A stretch of 64,000 nt of DNA from an uncultured Pelagibacteraceae bacterium (GCA_902527215.1 CABZOF010000001.1:416501-480500), one strand, 5' to 3'; shown: positions 46,525 to 56,306, counted from the stretch's first letter. Translations and numbers: made by a program. The notes: generated by a model not told the origin, from the sequence alone.

Positions 46525-47028
46525 ATGACAATTATTTTAAAAAATAAAGTAACTCTTCATTTTGATGATTTTATTTTCAAGTGTTCAATTGGTAAAAAAG
46601 GATTTGCTAGGTGTAAGTTTGAAGGAGACAAAAAAACCCCAATTGGTACATTTAGTTTGGGTAATTTATTCTACAGAAATGATCGCAATCCTAAACCTTT
46701 AACAAAATTAAAATGTGTGCCTATTAAAAAAAATATGGGTTGGTGTGATGATATTAGAAGTAAAAAATACTACAATAAACAAATAAAAATTAAAAAAGAT
46801 CTTCGATATGAAAAATTATATAGAAAAGACTATAAATACGATTTTTTAATACCTATTTATTATAATACTAAAAATACTAAAATTGGAAGAGGAAGTGCAA
46901 TATTCATTCACTTAACAAAAAAATACGAACCAACAGCTGGATGCATAACACTTCAAAAAAAAGATCTTTTGATTTTGTTAAAACTTATTAATAAGAATAC
47001 CAAAATTAGAATAACTTATTCTCGTTGA
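46525..47028 (+). CDS. L,D-transpeptidase (YkuD)-like protein
   Basis: The 167-residue protein has the catalytic region IFIHLTKKYEPTAGCITLQK with His129 and the nucleophile Cys140, plus the preceding DKKTPIGTFSLG and RGSA motifs of the YkuD fold. It would form or exchange 3-3 peptidoglycan cross-links. No signal peptide or membrane helix is seen at the N-terminus (MTIILKNKVTLHF), which is odd for a periplasmic enzyme. Divergent from the wHTH regulator and overlapping yggS (13 bases) at its end. Confidence 0.78.
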   Translation: MTIILKNKVTLHFDDFIFKCSIGKKGFARCKFEGDKKTPIGTFSLGNLFYRNDRNPKPLTKLKCVPIKKNMGWCDDIRSKKYYNKQIKIKKDLRYEKLYRKDYKYDFLIPIYYNTKNTKIGRGSAIFIHLTKKYEPTAGCITLQKKDLLILLKLINKNTKIRITYSR

Positions 47029-47678
47029 CCAAAGATATTAGATCCTATTCTTAAATAAGTTGATTTGTATTCTATTGCATTTAGATAATCTGACGACATT
47101 CCCATGCTTAGCTCTTTCAGGTTAATTATTTCATTAAGTCCAATCATTTGAGAAAAATATTTAGTAGAATCCTCATTATATGGTGGAATGCACATAATTC
47201 CTATTATATTAAGGCCCAAACCTTTTGAGAAATTGTAAAAATCTAATAAGTTTTCTTTTATTATTCCAGATTTTTGATTTTCATTTCCTAGATTTATTTG
47301 AATAAAAATTTTAGGTTTTACTTTTTGTTTAGTTTGTTCCTCAGCAATTTTTTTTGCTAATTTTTCATTATCTAATGAGTGTATATAGTCAAAAATTTTT
47401 ACTGCAAATTTAACTTTATTTGTTTGGAGTTTTCCAATCAAATGTAGATTAATATTTTTATTCTGATTTTTAATATCTGTCCATTTTTCAATTGCCTCTT
47501 GAACTTTATTTTCACCAAAATCTAAATGACCATACTGAATCAACGGTAAAATATGATCTATTTTAAAAGTTTTAGAAACTGCAATTATCTTCGGTATTCT
47601 ATTTTTCCCATTTAATTCTAATAATTTTGAATTGATTAAGCTTTGAATTGATATTAAATTTTTAACTGTTTCATGCAT
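47016..47678 (-). CDS. YggS/PLPBP family pyridoxal-phosphate homeostasis protein
   Basis: The 220-residue TIM-barrel protein has the PLP lysine in IIAVSKTFK (about residue 36), then FGENKVQEAIEKW, LHLIGKLQTNKVKFA, IFIQINLGNENQKSG, LSMGMSSDYLNAIEYKST and LRIGSNIFGQR. It carries PLP and supports vitamin B6 and amino-acid balance; no enzymatic reaction is established. It is convergent with the L,D-transpeptidase-like gene (13-base overlap) and divergent from the ThiE-like gene, whose first six bases it overlaps. Confidence 0.93.
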   Translation of the reverse strand: MHETVKNLISIQSLINSKLLELNGKNRIPKIIAVSKTFKIDHILPLIQYGHLDFGENKVQEAIEKWTDIKNQNKNINLHLIGKLQTNKVKFAVKIFDYIHSLDNEKLAKKIAEEQTKQKVKPKIFIQINLGNENQKSGIIKENLLDFYNFSKGLGLNIIGIMCIPPYNEDSTKYFSQMIGLNEIINLKELSMGMSSDYLNAIEYKSTYLRIGSNIFGQRE

Positions 47679-48218
47679 AAAAGATTTCTTAAACTATATT
47701 ACTTTATAGATGAATTTGAAAAAAGTATCATTGACAAACAAAGTAAAAATACTGCTATAATTTACAGAAATTATAAAAAAAATTACAAAATACGTGAGAT
47801 AATTTCTATAAGAGATTATTGTAGAATTAAAAGTATTAAGTTTTATTTATCGAATAATATCAAATTGTCTATTAATTTAAACTTAGATGGTGCCTATTTA
47901 CCATCATTTAATCAGAGTTTTACTCATTTAAATTATAAATTTAAAAAAAATTTTATGCTTATTGGATCTGCTCACAATTTAAGAGAGATCAAAATAAAAG
48001 AGAAACAAAAAGTAAAAGAAATTTTCTTGTCGTCATTATTTAAAAATAATGGAAATTTTTTAGGTCTAAATAAGTTTAATCTACTGTCAAATTATACTAA
48101 GAAAGATGTTATTGCTTTAGGCGGTATTTCTAAGGAAAATATTAAAATAATAAATCTTACAAAATCATTTGGATTTGCTGGAATTTCTTATTTTAAGAAT
48201 AAAAAAAAAGGCCCCTAA
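47673..48218 (+). CDS. ThiE/TenI-like thiamine phosphate synthase-family protein
   Basis: The 181-residue protein has the TMP synthase fold: LYYFIDEFEKSIID near the start, NLDGAYLPSFNQ (where ThiE has a DGVHLGQ-type motif), LIGSAHNLREI and the C-terminal VIALGGISKENI ... GFAGISYF phosphate-binding turn. The central loop that binds the pyrimidine and diphosphate in ThiE is poorly conserved. It may be TenI-like or a diverged ThiE. The stop codon lies inside the following terminator hairpin. Confidence 0.6.
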   Translation: MHKRFLKLYYFIDEFEKSIIDKQSKNTAIIYRNYKKNYKIREIISIRDYCRIKSIKFYLSNNIKLSINLNLDGAYLPSFNQSFTHLNYKFKKNFMLIGSAHNLREIKIKEKQKVKEIFLSSLFKNNGNFLGLNKFNLLSNYTKKDVIALGGISKENIKIINLTKSFGFAGISYFKNKKKGP

Positions 48219-48235
48219 AAAGGGGCCTTTTTAAA
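48206..48235. terminator. Bidirectional Rho-independent terminator
   Basis: AAAAAGGCCCCT and AGGGGCCTTTTT form a strong G+C-rich stem with a short A-rich loop, with A's before and T's after. It can terminate the ThiE-like gene on the plus strand and the porin gene on the minus strand, which converge here. It is the strongest terminator in the window. Confidence 0.85.
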
Positions 48236-48251
48236 AAAAATTTATATCTAA

Positions 48252-49196
48252 CTAGAATGCAAATCCAAAGTTGATTTCGTATCCAGTGTTATCTGCAGTA
48301 GCAGTTCCACCTACGTTATCAACTGATGAATGCGTAGCAGAAATTGTCATTCCACCTGAAGTGTAAGAGAAACTTACACCTGTAGCTTCTTGATCTTCTG
48401 CACTAGATTCAAAATCAATGTTAGATTGGTTCAATGATACTGATAAGTCATCACTTACTGCATAAGAAATACCCATTGCAGTAAAGTCTTCGTCCTGATT
48501 TGCAGTACCTGAATCAGTCTCATTTGCTTGATAACCAATTGTAAATGCACCCATTGAGTATGTAGCACCAAACATAGATAAATCTGCTTTTCCAGTTATA
48601 CCTGTTGTTGGTTGATTGTTATTTTCACCCATTGCAGCATATAGAGAAAGACCTTCTATACCTGTGTATAAAAGTCCATAGTCCATTGAGCTATCAACAG
48701 CTGCTGCACCATCTGATGGAGTGTATGAAGCTTTAAGCGCTAAACCATCCATTACAGTGTAGTCATAAACGAAAATATCGTTTGTTGCTGCAGCATTAGC
48801 TGCTCCAGCGATAGTTCCTGCAACTGTTACACCATGTGCTTCTTCGTTAGCAGATGGAGTGATATCATCCCAAGCACCAATTGGTCCTGATGCACCATCA
48901 CCTGAGAATGTAATTTTACCCATGTCTCCAGTGTCGATTGATAATGTTCTTGTATCCATGACGTCACCATCAAGTTCTAAAGTTGTAGAAACTGTAAAAC
49001 CATTATCCATTTCACCACTTGCTGTAAAAGTAACTGAATCAGTCATCGTCCAACCGTTTCCAGTATCTCCGTTGTCATTACCATTAAGCGTCAATGAAGT
49101 CGATGCTGATGCTGAAACGGCTGCAGCATTTGCTGAACCCGACATCAACACAGCTGTGCCTAATGCAGTAAGACCTATCTTTTTAAGATTGTCCAT
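48252..49196 (-). CDS. Outer-membrane porin
   Basis: The ATG at 49196 (AAAGGA ribosome site seven bases upstream) gives 314 residues; a longer frame to 49253 lacks a leader and is rejected. The signal peptide is MDNLKKIGLTALGTAVLMSG ending SANA|AA. The mature protein is a run of amphipathic beta strands rich in Gly, Thr, Ser and Asp, and ends in Phe (INFGFAF), the BAM recognition signature. It matches alphaproteobacterial 16-stranded porins. Codon use is much less AT-biased than its neighbours, as in highly expressed genes. It is likely a major outer-membrane protein. Confidence 0.85.
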   Translation of the reverse strand: MDNLKKIGLTALGTAVLMSGSANAAAVSASASTSLTLNGNDNGDTGNGWTMTDSVTFTASGEMDNGFTVSTTLELDGDVMDTRTLSIDTGDMGKITFSGDGASGPIGAWDDITPSANEEAHGVTVAGTIAGAANAAATNDIFVYDYTVMDGLALKASYTPSDGAAAVDSSMDYGLLYTGIEGLSLYAAMGENNNQPTTGITGKADLSMFGATYSMGAFTIGYQANETDSGTANQDEDFTAMGISYAVSDDLSVSLNQSNIDFESSAEDQEATGVSFSYTSGGMTISATHSSVDNVGGTATADNTGYEINFGFAF

Positions 49197-49238
49197 ATTA
49201 TTTCCTTTCGTTAATTGTTTAATATTAAACATGGAATA

Positions 49239-49260
49239 AATACCAATTATCATTAGTATT
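49239..49260. promoter_or_regulatory. Inverted-repeat operator candidate upstream of the porin gene
   Basis: AATACCAAT (49239-49247) and ATTAGTATT (49252-49260) are inverted copies with one mismatch around the 4-base centre TATC. The site lies 43 bases upstream of the porin start codon, where a dimeric regulator would control transcription. I do not recognise the consensus; it is Fur-box-like only in being A/T-rich. Confidence 0.45.
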
Positions 49261-49346
49261 TTTTCTTAAAAGTTAATAAATTTTGCTTATTTTTATAAAG
49301 TGTGATATTTATACATCACTAAAAATACTTGAATTTATTGATATTT

Positions 49347-49376
49347 TTGACAATTTGAAAGAAATTCTTTTAATTA
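49347..49376 (+). promoter_or_regulatory. Predicted promoter of the DUF3576 lipoprotein gene
   Basis: A perfect -35 element TTGACA (49347-49352) is followed after 18 bases by TAATTA (49371-49376), about 40 bases before the start codon. Sequence inference only. Confidence 0.4.
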
Positions 49377-49416
49377 TTTCGTTTTTTCATCTAATACTAA
49401 GGTTTTAATAACAAAT

Positions 49417-49989
49417 ATGCCAAATTTTATAAAAGTTCGAACGATCACATTTATAGTAACCATTTTGTTTGCTCTAAGCTCATGTAAATCTATTGAAAAT
49501 ATACCAGGTGGAGATGCAAGGAAAAATCCACCAGATCCAGCGGCCAGGGTAAAGAAAAATTTAGAAGAAGGAAGAGGGTTTAGATTAGATAAAGCATTTC
49601 AGGATAGTGGAAAAGGTGGTGATTTTGTTTTTGCAAGCGCAAATGAACTATGGAGAGCATCTCTGGATACAATAGATTTTATGCCACTCGCTTCTGTCAA
49701 TTACAGTGGGGGGATTATAATTACTGATTGGTATTCAGACGGTCAAAATGCAGAGGAGTCAGTAAAAATTTCAATTCGTTTCTTAACTAATGAAGTAAGA
49801 ACTGATGCATTAGATATAAAAGTTTTTTATAAAAAATGTAATCAAGTAATTAATTGTAAAATAACTCAAAAAAAAGGTTCACTTATAGCTGAATTAAAAA
49901 AAGAGATTTTAAGTAAAGCAACAATTTATAAAAAGCAGAATAAAGACAAAGATTTTAAGCCTTATAATAACCGCGCATTAGGCAAATAA
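49417..49989 (+). CDS. DUF3576 outer-membrane lipoprotein
   Basis: The 190-residue protein has a lipoprotein signal ([12 protein letters not shown], lipobox ALSSC). The mature part carries the DUF3576 core: [31 protein letters not shown] and [16 protein letters not shown]. The family is widespread in Alphaproteobacteria, usually beside leuS and lptE as here, and probably acts in outer-membrane biogenesis. Its exact role is unknown. Confidence 0.88.
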   Translation: MPNFIKVRTITFIVTILFALSSCKSIENIPGGDARKNPPDPAARVKKNLEEGRGFRLDKAFQDSGKGGDFVFASANELWRASLDTIDFMPLASVNYSGGIIITDWYSDGQNAEESVKISIRFLTNEVRTDALDIKVFYKKCNQVINCKITQKKGSLIAELKKEILSKATIYKKQNKDKDFKPYNNRALGK

Positions 49990-50002
49990 AAAAATTTCAA
50001 AA

Positions 50003-52558
50003 GTGATCTCTACAAATAGATATAATTTTAAAACTGTTGAGGAAAAATGGCAAAATAAATGGCAAAAATCAAAAGTTTTTTCTTCTAAAATAGATAAATC
50101 CAAACAAAAATTTTATTGTTTAGAAATGTTTCCATACCCATCTGGGAAAATACACATGGGTCATGTCAGAAATTATACAATTGGCGATGTTCTATCGCGT
50201 TACAAATCATTAGTAGGTTTTAATGTTCTTCATCCTATGGGATGGGATGCATTTGGAATGCCAGCTGAAAATGCTGCTAGAGAAAATAATTTGGACCCTA
50301 AAGCCTGGACAAATAAAAATATATCTACAATGAAAAAACAATTAAAAAGATTAGGTCTTTCTATTGATTGGGAGAGAGAAATTTCCACTTGCTCAGAAGA
50401 TTATTATAAACATCAACAATTATTTTTTTTAGAACTTTATGAAAAAGGGCTAGTTTATAGAAAGGAAAATTATGTAAATTGGGATCCAGTAGATCAAACT
50501 GTACTCGCTAATGAACAAGTAATAGATGGTAAAGGTTGGAGATCTGGAGCTGTAGTGGAAAGAAAAAAATTAAATCAATGGTTTTTTAAAATTTCCAAAT
50601 TTTCTGATGAACTCCAAAGCGACTTAGACAAATTAAAAGAATGGCCTAACAAAGTAAAAGTAATGCAAAAAAATTGGATAGGCAAATCTTTTGGATGTGA
50701 GATTGGTTTTCAAATAGAGGGGGAATTACCTGTAGAAGAAATTAAATGTTTCACTACAAGACCAGATACTTTATTTGGATTTTCATTTTTAGCTGTTTCT
50801 ATTGATCACGAAATCTCAAAATACTATTCAGAAAACGAGGAATTCCAAAAATTTAAAAAAGAGTGTTCGAAAACTGGTACAACTGAGGAGGCAATTGCAA
50901 TAGGTGAAAAAATTGGTTTTAAAACCGATTTAATGGCTATTAACCCTTTAGATAATAGTCAAAAAGTGCCTGTTTTCTTCGCTAATTTTGTCTTAATGGA
51001 CTATGGGTTTGGAGCTGTATTTGGATGCCCTGCTCACGACCAGAGAGATTTTGATTTTGCAAAAAAATACAAGTTAGAAATCAAAACTGTGGTTAGACCT
51101 CTAGAAGAAAATAAAGATTATGAGGTTAAGAATGAAGCTTATACTGGCACAGGAGTCATAATAAATTCAAAGTATTTAAACGACCTTAAGGTTCCGGATG
51201 AATCAATTTTAAAAACAATTGATATTCTAGAGGAAAAAAAAATAGGAAAAAAACAGATAAATTTTAGGTTAAAAGATTGGGGAGTGTCTAGACAAAGATA
51301 CTGGGGATGTCCAATACCTATGGCTTATGATGAAAATGGGGATGTAATAGCAATACCAAAAAAGGATTTGCCAGTAAAACTTCCAGAAAATATTGATTTA
51401 ATGACAAAAGGTAATCCGTTAGACTCGGTTAATGATTGGAAATATGTCCAAATTAATGGAAAAAAATATAAAAGAGAGACCGATACATTAGATACGTTTG
51501 TTTGCTCTTCATGGTATTATTTAAGATTCTGTTCTCCGAATGAAAAAAGCTACGGATTTAAAAAAGAGGATATAAATTATTGGATGCCTGTTGATCAATA
51601 TATAGGTGGAGTAGAACATGCAATTTTACATTTATTATACTCACGATTTTTTATGAAAGCTTTGAGATACAAGAATAATGATTTTAAATTTAATGAACCA
51701 TTTCATGGATTATTTACTCAAGGGATGGTTTGTCATGAAACTTATAAGGATGAAAACGATAACTGGTTAAGTCCTGAAGATGTAGAGTTTATTGAAAACA
51801 AATTTAAAAAGAAAGATAGTCCAAAAAGTATAGTGAAAGTTGGACCGTCAGAGTCAATGTCTAAGTCAAAAAAAAATGTAATAGACCCAGAAAATATAAT
51901 CAAAAACTATGGTGCTGATGCAGTGAGATTATTTATCTTGTCAGATAGTCCACCTGAAAAAGATGTTCAATGGTCAGACCAAGGCATGATTGCTTCTTAT
52001 AAATTTTTACAAAAACTATGGATCTTGCATAATAAGATAAAAGATAAATTAAAAAATAACAAAGATACAAATAATAAAAATGACAATTTAGAAAAGTTTA
52101 CTAATCAAATGATTTATAAAATAACAAATAATCTTGAAAATTTTAATTATAATGTGATTGTAGCTAATATTTATGAAACATATAATTTTTTAAATAAAGA
52201 AATTGAGCAAGAGATTAGTAGTAGTGTACTTAAAAAGAATTATATAAAAATATTAATTCTGTTTACCCCTACGATACCACATTTCACCTCTGAGTGTTTA
52301 GAAGAATTAGATAATTTAGATGATATTTATTGGCCAGAAACTAATAAAGAATTACTTGTTGAAGAAAAAATAGACTACATAATTCAAATAAATGGAAAAA
52401 AAAGGGCAATTTTAAATGAAAATAGAGATATAGATAAAGAAAGTCTTTTGGCTAAAGTGAAATCTAATAGAATTACAGAAAAATATCTAAAAGATCAAAA
52501 TATAAACAAAATTGTTTATGTTAAAAATAGATTAATTAATATTTTAATAAATGAATAA
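50003..52558 (+). CDS. leuS: Leucyl-tRNA synthetase
   Basis: The start is GTG. The 851-residue class I synthetase has the HIGH-like [20 protein letters not shown], the CP1 editing domain ([29 protein letters not shown]), the catalytic segment [16 protein letters not shown] and the KMSKS motif ([13 protein letters not shown]). Length matches bacterial LeuRS. Its stop overlaps the lptE start by 8 bases in the conserved DUF3576-leuS-lptE-holA order. Confidence 0.97.
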   Translation: MISTNRYNFKTVEEKWQNKWQKSKVFSSKIDKSKQKFYCLEMFPYPSGKIHMGHVRNYTIGDVLSRYKSLVGFNVLHPMGWDAFGMPAENAARENNLDPKAWTNKNISTMKKQLKRLGLSIDWEREISTCSEDYYKHQQLFFLELYEKGLVYRKENYVNWDPVDQTVLANEQVIDGKGWRSGAVVERKKLNQWFFKISKFSDELQSDLDKLKEWPNKVKVMQKNWIGKSFGCEIGFQIEGELPVEEIKCFTTRPDTLFGFSFLAVSIDHEISKYYSENEEFQKFKKECSKTGTTEEAIAIGEKIGFKTDLMAINPLDNSQKVPVFFANFVLMDYGFGAVFGCPAHDQRDFDFAKKYKLEIKTVVRPLEENKDYEVKNEAYTGTGVIINSKYLNDLKVPDESILKTIDILEEKKIGKKQINFRLKDWGVSRQRYWGCPIPMAYDENGDVIAIPKKDLPVKLPENIDLMTKGNPLDSVNDWKYVQINGKKYKRETDTLDTFVCSSWYYLRFCSPNEKSYGFKKEDINYWMPVDQYIGGVEHAILHLLYSRFFMKALRYKNNDFKFNEPFHGLFTQGMVCHETYKDENDNWLSPEDVEFIENKFKKKDSPKSIVKVGPSESMSKSKKNVIDPENIIKNYGADAVRLFILSDSPPEKDVQWSDQGMIASYKFLQKLWILHNKIKDKLKNNKDTNNKNDNLEKFTNQMIYKITNNLENFNYNVIVANIYETYNFLNKEIEQEISSSVLKKNYIKILILFTPTIPHFTSECLEELDNLDDIYWPETNKELLVEEKIDYIIQINGKKRAILNENRDIDKESLLAKVKSNRITEKYLKDQNINKIVYVKNRLINILINE

Positions 52559-53060
52559 AATAAATATCAGATTAGCATTTTTATTTAGTATATTTTTTAT
52601 TACATCTTGTGCATACGAGCCAATATTTTCTCAAAAAAATTATAATATAATATTAGATAAGTTAACCTTCTCTGGTGATGAAAGTATAAATTCAGTTATT
52701 AAAAAACAATTAAGTCTTTTTAAAAAAGTAGAGGATGGGGAAGATAAATTTTCACAACCCAAAGCAGATGATACTGCGAAATCCTATTCGGTTAATATAT
52801 ACTCCGAATTGAATGAAGTTATTGTCTCTAAAGATACTAAAGGTGATCCACAAAAATTTGAAAAAATTGTTAAGATAATCTTAAAAGTATTTCATAATAA
52901 AAAAATTGTTTTAGATAAAGAATTAGAAAATAGGTATGTATATAATAATGATTCAGATAAATTTAAATTAGAGCAGTCAGAAAAAATTATTATTGAAAAC
53001 CTTTCACAAAATATTACAAGTGAAATAATATCTTCCATTATAAATATTGATGATAGTTAA
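52551..53060 (+). CDS. lptE: LPS-assembly lipoprotein LptE-like
   Basis: The 169-residue protein has a lipoprotein signal ([19 protein letters not shown], lipobox ITSC). Sequence is diverged, but the location directly between leuS and holA is the canonical lptE locus. The middle segment [15 protein letters not shown] beta strands and [18 protein letters not shown] fit the LptE fold. LptE plugs the LptD translocon that delivers lipopolysaccharide to the cell surface. The call rests mainly on lipoprotein signal plus synteny. Confidence 0.75.
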   Translation: MNKINIRLAFLFSIFFITSCAYEPIFSQKNYNIILDKLTFSGDESINSVIKKQLSLFKKVEDGEDKFSQPKADDTAKSYSVNIYSELNEVIVSKDTKGDPQKFEKIVKIILKVFHNKKIVLDKELENRYVYNNDSDKFKLEQSEKIIIENLSQNITSEIISSIINIDDS

Positions 53061-54027
53061 AAGTTTTGAACTTGATAAATTAGTATCACTAGATTTAAGC
53101 TTACACCTAATTTATGGAAGCAATGAAGGCATTAAGCTTGATATTATAAATAGTTTTTATCTTAAAAATTTTGATGGAGAAATATTAAAATATGATGAAC
53201 AAGAAATCTTAACTAAGAAAGACGAATTTATTTCTAGTATATTAAACAGATCTCTTTTTGAAAATAAAAGACTTGTAATAATTTCAAGAGCTACAGATAA
53301 ATTGTATGATTTAGTTAAAGATATTCTCGGGAGGAAGCTTTCAGAAATAAAGATTATCATTAAATGCTCAAACTTGGAAAAAAAATCAAAACTAAGAAAT
53401 TTGTTCGAAAAAGAAAAACTAGTTATCTGCACACCTGTATACGAAGATGATATTAAATCTTTGAATATGATAATTCATAATTATTTAAAAGACCAGAAAT
53501 TTAGCCTATCACAAGAAGTAAGAAATATTCTTATTGAAAGATCACAAGGAGATAGAATTAATCTAAAAAATGAATTAGCAAAATTAAAAAATTTATCGAT
53601 AAGTAAAGGTAGAGTAAATATTGAAGATGTTATTAAACTTTCAAATCTCGCAGAAAACTTTAGCGTATTTGAATTATCTGATCATTATTTAGCTAAAAAT
53701 TCAAAAAAAATATCTAATATTTTAAATGAAAATAATTATTCATCAGAGGATTGCATACTGATAATTAGAACAATTTTAAGCAAATCAAAAAGGCTTTTAA
53801 AAATTAAAAACCAGATGAAAGATAACTCAAATGTAGATCATATTATCTCTAGCTATAAACCGCCTATATTTTGGAAAGAAAAAGATATTGTAAAAAAACA
53901 GATACAATGTTGGTCTGCTGATGAGATAAGAGAGATGATATATAAAGTAAATGATTTAGAGACATTAGTCAAAAAAAATACAGTAAATTCAATGCTTTTC
54001 GTCTCTAATTTTGTAAGTAATTATTAG
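53050..54027 (+). CDS. holA: DNA polymerase III delta subunit
   Basis: The ATG at 53050 overlaps the lptE end by 11 bases; the TTG three bases earlier is less likely. The 325-residue protein has LHLIYGSNEGIKLDIINSFYL, SILNRSLFENKRLVIISRATD, ERSQGDRINLKNELAKLKNL and VFELSDHYLAKNSKKIS, as in HolA. It is part of the clamp loader. It converges on parB with a 4-base overlap of stops. Confidence 0.9.
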   Translation: MIVKSFELDKLVSLDLSLHLIYGSNEGIKLDIINSFYLKNFDGEILKYDEQEILTKKDEFISSILNRSLFENKRLVIISRATDKLYDLVKDILGRKLSEIKIIIKCSNLEKKSKLRNLFEKEKLVICTPVYEDDIKSLNMIIHNYLKDQKFSLSQEVRNILIERSQGDRINLKNELAKLKNLSISKGRVNIEDVIKLSNLAENFSVFELSDHYLAKNSKKISNILNENNYSSEDCILIIRTILSKSKRLLKIKNQMKDNSNVDHIISSYKPPIFWKEKDIVKKQIQCWSADEIREMIYKVNDLETLVKKNTVNSMLFVSNFVSNY

Positions 54028-54872
54028 TAATATTGTTTAATAATCTCTACTAATCTATCTAGCTGATCAGCTCCTTTATATTCCAAACTAATAATTCCAG
54101 AATTATTTCTTTTATTCTTGACAAAAACTCTCATTCCAATCCTACCTGACAACTCTTTCTCAAGACTTACAATATTTGGATCTTTTTTACTTAATCTATC
54201 TGAACTTGATTTCAACATACGTACTAAACTTTCAGTCTGCCTAACAGATAGTTTTTTTGAAATGATTTTCTTCGCTAAAATAATAGCATTATCTAATCCA
54301 ACTAAAACTTTTGCATGACCTTGTGATAATTTTTCCTCAATTATATATTTTATTATCTCTTGCGGGAGCGATAAAAGTCTCAAACAATTAGCTATATGTG
54401 CTCTACTTTTACCAATGAATTTTGATACTTTATCCTGATCATAACTAAATTCATCTATTAATCTTTTATAACCTTCTGCTTCCTCAATTGGATTTAGATC
54501 TTTTCTTTGAACATTTTCAACAATTGCAAGCTCTAATGATTTAAGATTATCTGCATTAATGATCACTACCGGCACTTCATGAAGTCCTGCATATTGTGCT
54601 GCCTGCCACCTTCTTTCTCCAGCTACTATTTCAAATTTATCTTCTTCATCTGAGGATGGTCTTACAATAATAGGTTGGATAATACCTCGTTCTCTAATTG
54701 AGTTAGTTAATTCTTCTAAACTAACCTCGTCAAATTTTTTTCTAGGTTGATACTTATTTCTTATTAGCGAACTTATTGAAACATTTTTTTTATCATCAAT
54801 TTTTTCACTTTCTCCTATTAAGGAAGACAATCCTCTTCCAAGTCCTTTTTTTGATTTAAACGGATTAATCAT
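54024..54872 (-). CDS. parB: Chromosome partitioning protein ParB
   Basis: The 282-residue protein starts KKGLGRGLSSLIGESEK and has the CTP-binding/clamp motif GIIQPIIVRPSSDEEDKFEIVAGERRWQAAQYAG with the helix-turn-helix KSRAHIANCLRLLSLP, followed by a dimerisation tail. It binds parS and loads onto the origin region. A perfect parS lies 1.4 kb away in rsmG. It overlaps parA by 4 bases. Confidence 0.96.
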   Translation of the reverse strand: MINPFKSKKGLGRGLSSLIGESEKIDDKKNVSISSLIRNKYQPRKKFDEVSLEELTNSIRERGIIQPIIVRPSSDEEDKFEIVAGERRWQAAQYAGLHEVPVVIINADNLKSLELAIVENVQRKDLNPIEEAEGYKRLIDEFSYDQDKVSKFIGKSRAHIANCLRLLSLPQEIIKYIIEEKLSQGHAKVLVGLDNAIILAKKIISKKLSVRQTESLVRMLKSSSDRLSKKDPNIVSLEKELSGRIGMRVFVKNKRNNSGIISLEYKGADQLDRLVEIIKQYY

Positions 54873-55669
54873 GCTGCACTCTCCACTGTTTTATCTTGGT
54901 TTAAAAATTCCTCTGTAAAACTAAAATAAGCTTTACTACCCGGACAAGCTTTATCATAAATAAGAACAGGTACACCATGTGAGGGTGCCTCCGATAATCT
55001 TACATTTCTAGGTACAGCTGTAACGTAAACTTTTTCTTTAAAATAGTTCCTTGCTTCTATTTCTACTTCACCTGATAATTTATTTCTCTTATCATACATT
55101 GTCAAAAGTATTCCTCTTATATCTAAGGATGGGTTTAGATTCGACTTTATCCTTTCAATAGTTTTCATGAGTTGTGTGAGCCCCTCTAAAGCAAAGAATT
55201 CTGTCTGAAGTGGTACTACTAACGCATCGGAGGCTACTAATGCCATGATCGTAAGGAGACTTAACGATGGTGGGCAGTCAATTATGATATAGTCATAAGA
55301 TAGCTCAGAATTGTTTAAAATCAAGGCTAATTCATCTTTTAATTTAAAGGCTCTTCGGCTATCGCCTGCCGTTTCCACCTCTAATCCGGATAAATCAACA
55401 TTTGATGATATCAAATGCAAATTTTCAAAAGGTGTAGACTGAATTACATCTGAAATTTTTTTATTTCCATTCAATACATTATAAATTGTCAGATCAGAGC
55501 TTGTTGAATTGGATAATCCAAGTCCTGTTGTAGCATTTCCTTGTGGATCAAGATCAATTACAAGAATTTTTTTTCCTTTCATTGTTAAACCAGCAGCAAG
55601 ATTAATGACAGTGGTGGTTTTACCCACTCCACCTTTTTGGTTTATTACTGAAATAATTTTTCTATTCAT
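54869..55669 (-). CDS. parA: Chromosome partitioning ATPase ParA (Soj)
   Basis: The 266-residue Walker-type ATPase begins KIISVINQKGGVGKTTTVINL (deviant Walker A), has VIDLDPQGNATTGLG (Walker A'), YIIIDCPPSLSLLT (Walker B) and LSEAPSHGVPVLIYD. ParA gradients pull ParB-parS complexes apart. It overlaps rsmG by 8 bases in the conserved rsmG-parA-parB order. Confidence 0.97.
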   Translation of the reverse strand: MNRKIISVINQKGGVGKTTTVINLAAGLTMKGKKILVIDLDPQGNATTGLGLSNSTSSDLTIYNVLNGNKKISDVIQSTPFENLHLISSNVDLSGLEVETAGDSRRAFKLKDELALILNNSELSYDYIIIDCPPSLSLLTIMALVASDALVVPLQTEFFALEGLTQLMKTIERIKSNLNPSLDIRGILLTMYDKRNKLSGEVEIEARNYFKEKVYVTAVPRNVRLSEAPSHGVPVLIYDKACPGSKAYFSFTEEFLNQDKTVESAA

Positions 55670-56306
55670 ATTTTTTTTTTAAATTTGAAATTTTTACTAC
55701 AGATGACTCATCACTTGTTTGACTTTTCATTTCCTCTATTTCGAATTTCCATTTTTTAGAAACATCTTTTAAAATTTTTTTTCCACTCTTTCCTAAATAC
55801 ATGACTATGTATTTAAAGTTTTTAAAATTCTTTGTTGCTATTTCAAAAATGACAGGTAGTGGTTTGAATGCTCTACAAATTATCACATCTGTTTCTAAAT
55901 TTTTTTCGTAAAATATATTTTTTTGATAAATTTTTGCCTTTAAGTTAAACTTTTTCGCCATCTCTTTTAGGAATTTACTCTTATGGTAACTCTTTTCATA
56001 AAAAATTAGCTTAAAACCTTGCTTTTTTGACTTCATCAAAATACCTAAAACTATACTAGGAAGCCCTGCGCCAGATCCAAGATCAGTACACACATTTATG
56101 TCATTTTTATCAATAAAATCAATACTTTGTGCGCTATCGTAAATATGTCTTGTTTTTATTGAGTTTTCAGTACTTGAGCTTATCAAATTCATTTTCTTGT
56201 TAGTACTCAAAATTGATATTGAGTAGTCCTCTAGCTCCTTAAGTGTTTCACGTGAAACATTTGGAAGGTAAATTTTATCTCTTTTTATTATTTTCGAATC
56301 AATCAA
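55662..56306 (-). CDS. rsmG: 16S rRNA (guanine-527-N7)-methyltransferase
   Basis: The 214-residue SAM methyltransferase begins with a helix ([20 protein letters not shown]) and has the SAM loop [19 protein letters not shown] (about residues 71-89) and the conserved [17 protein letters not shown]. It methylates G527 in the decoding centre. The codons for NVSRETL contain the perfect parS site. It overlaps mnmG by 4 bases. Confidence 0.95.
   Translation of the reverse strand: MIDSKIIKRDKIYLPNVSRETLKELEDYSISILSTNKKMNLISSSTENSIKTRHIYDSAQSIDFIDKNDINVCTDLGSGAGLPSIVLGILMKSKKQGFKLIFYEKSYHKSKFLKEMAKKFNLKAKIYQKNIFYEKNLETDVIICRAFKPLPVIFEIATKNFKNFKYIVMYLGKSGKKILKDVSKKWKFEIEEMKSQTSDESSVVKISNLKKKYE
56244..56259. 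promoter_or_regulatory. parS centromere site (perfect consensus)
   Basis: TGTTTCACGTGAAACA is the exact 16-base bacterial parS consensus and a perfect palindrome. It lies inside the rsmG coding sequence, 1.4 kb from parB and about 7.2 kb from the putative origin. It is the loading site for ParB. Confidence 0.95.

Noticed and set aside
48252..49253. Longer porin reading frame starting at 49253
   Set aside because: The extra residues lack a signal peptide start; the ATG at 49196 has a ribosome site and a textbook leader.
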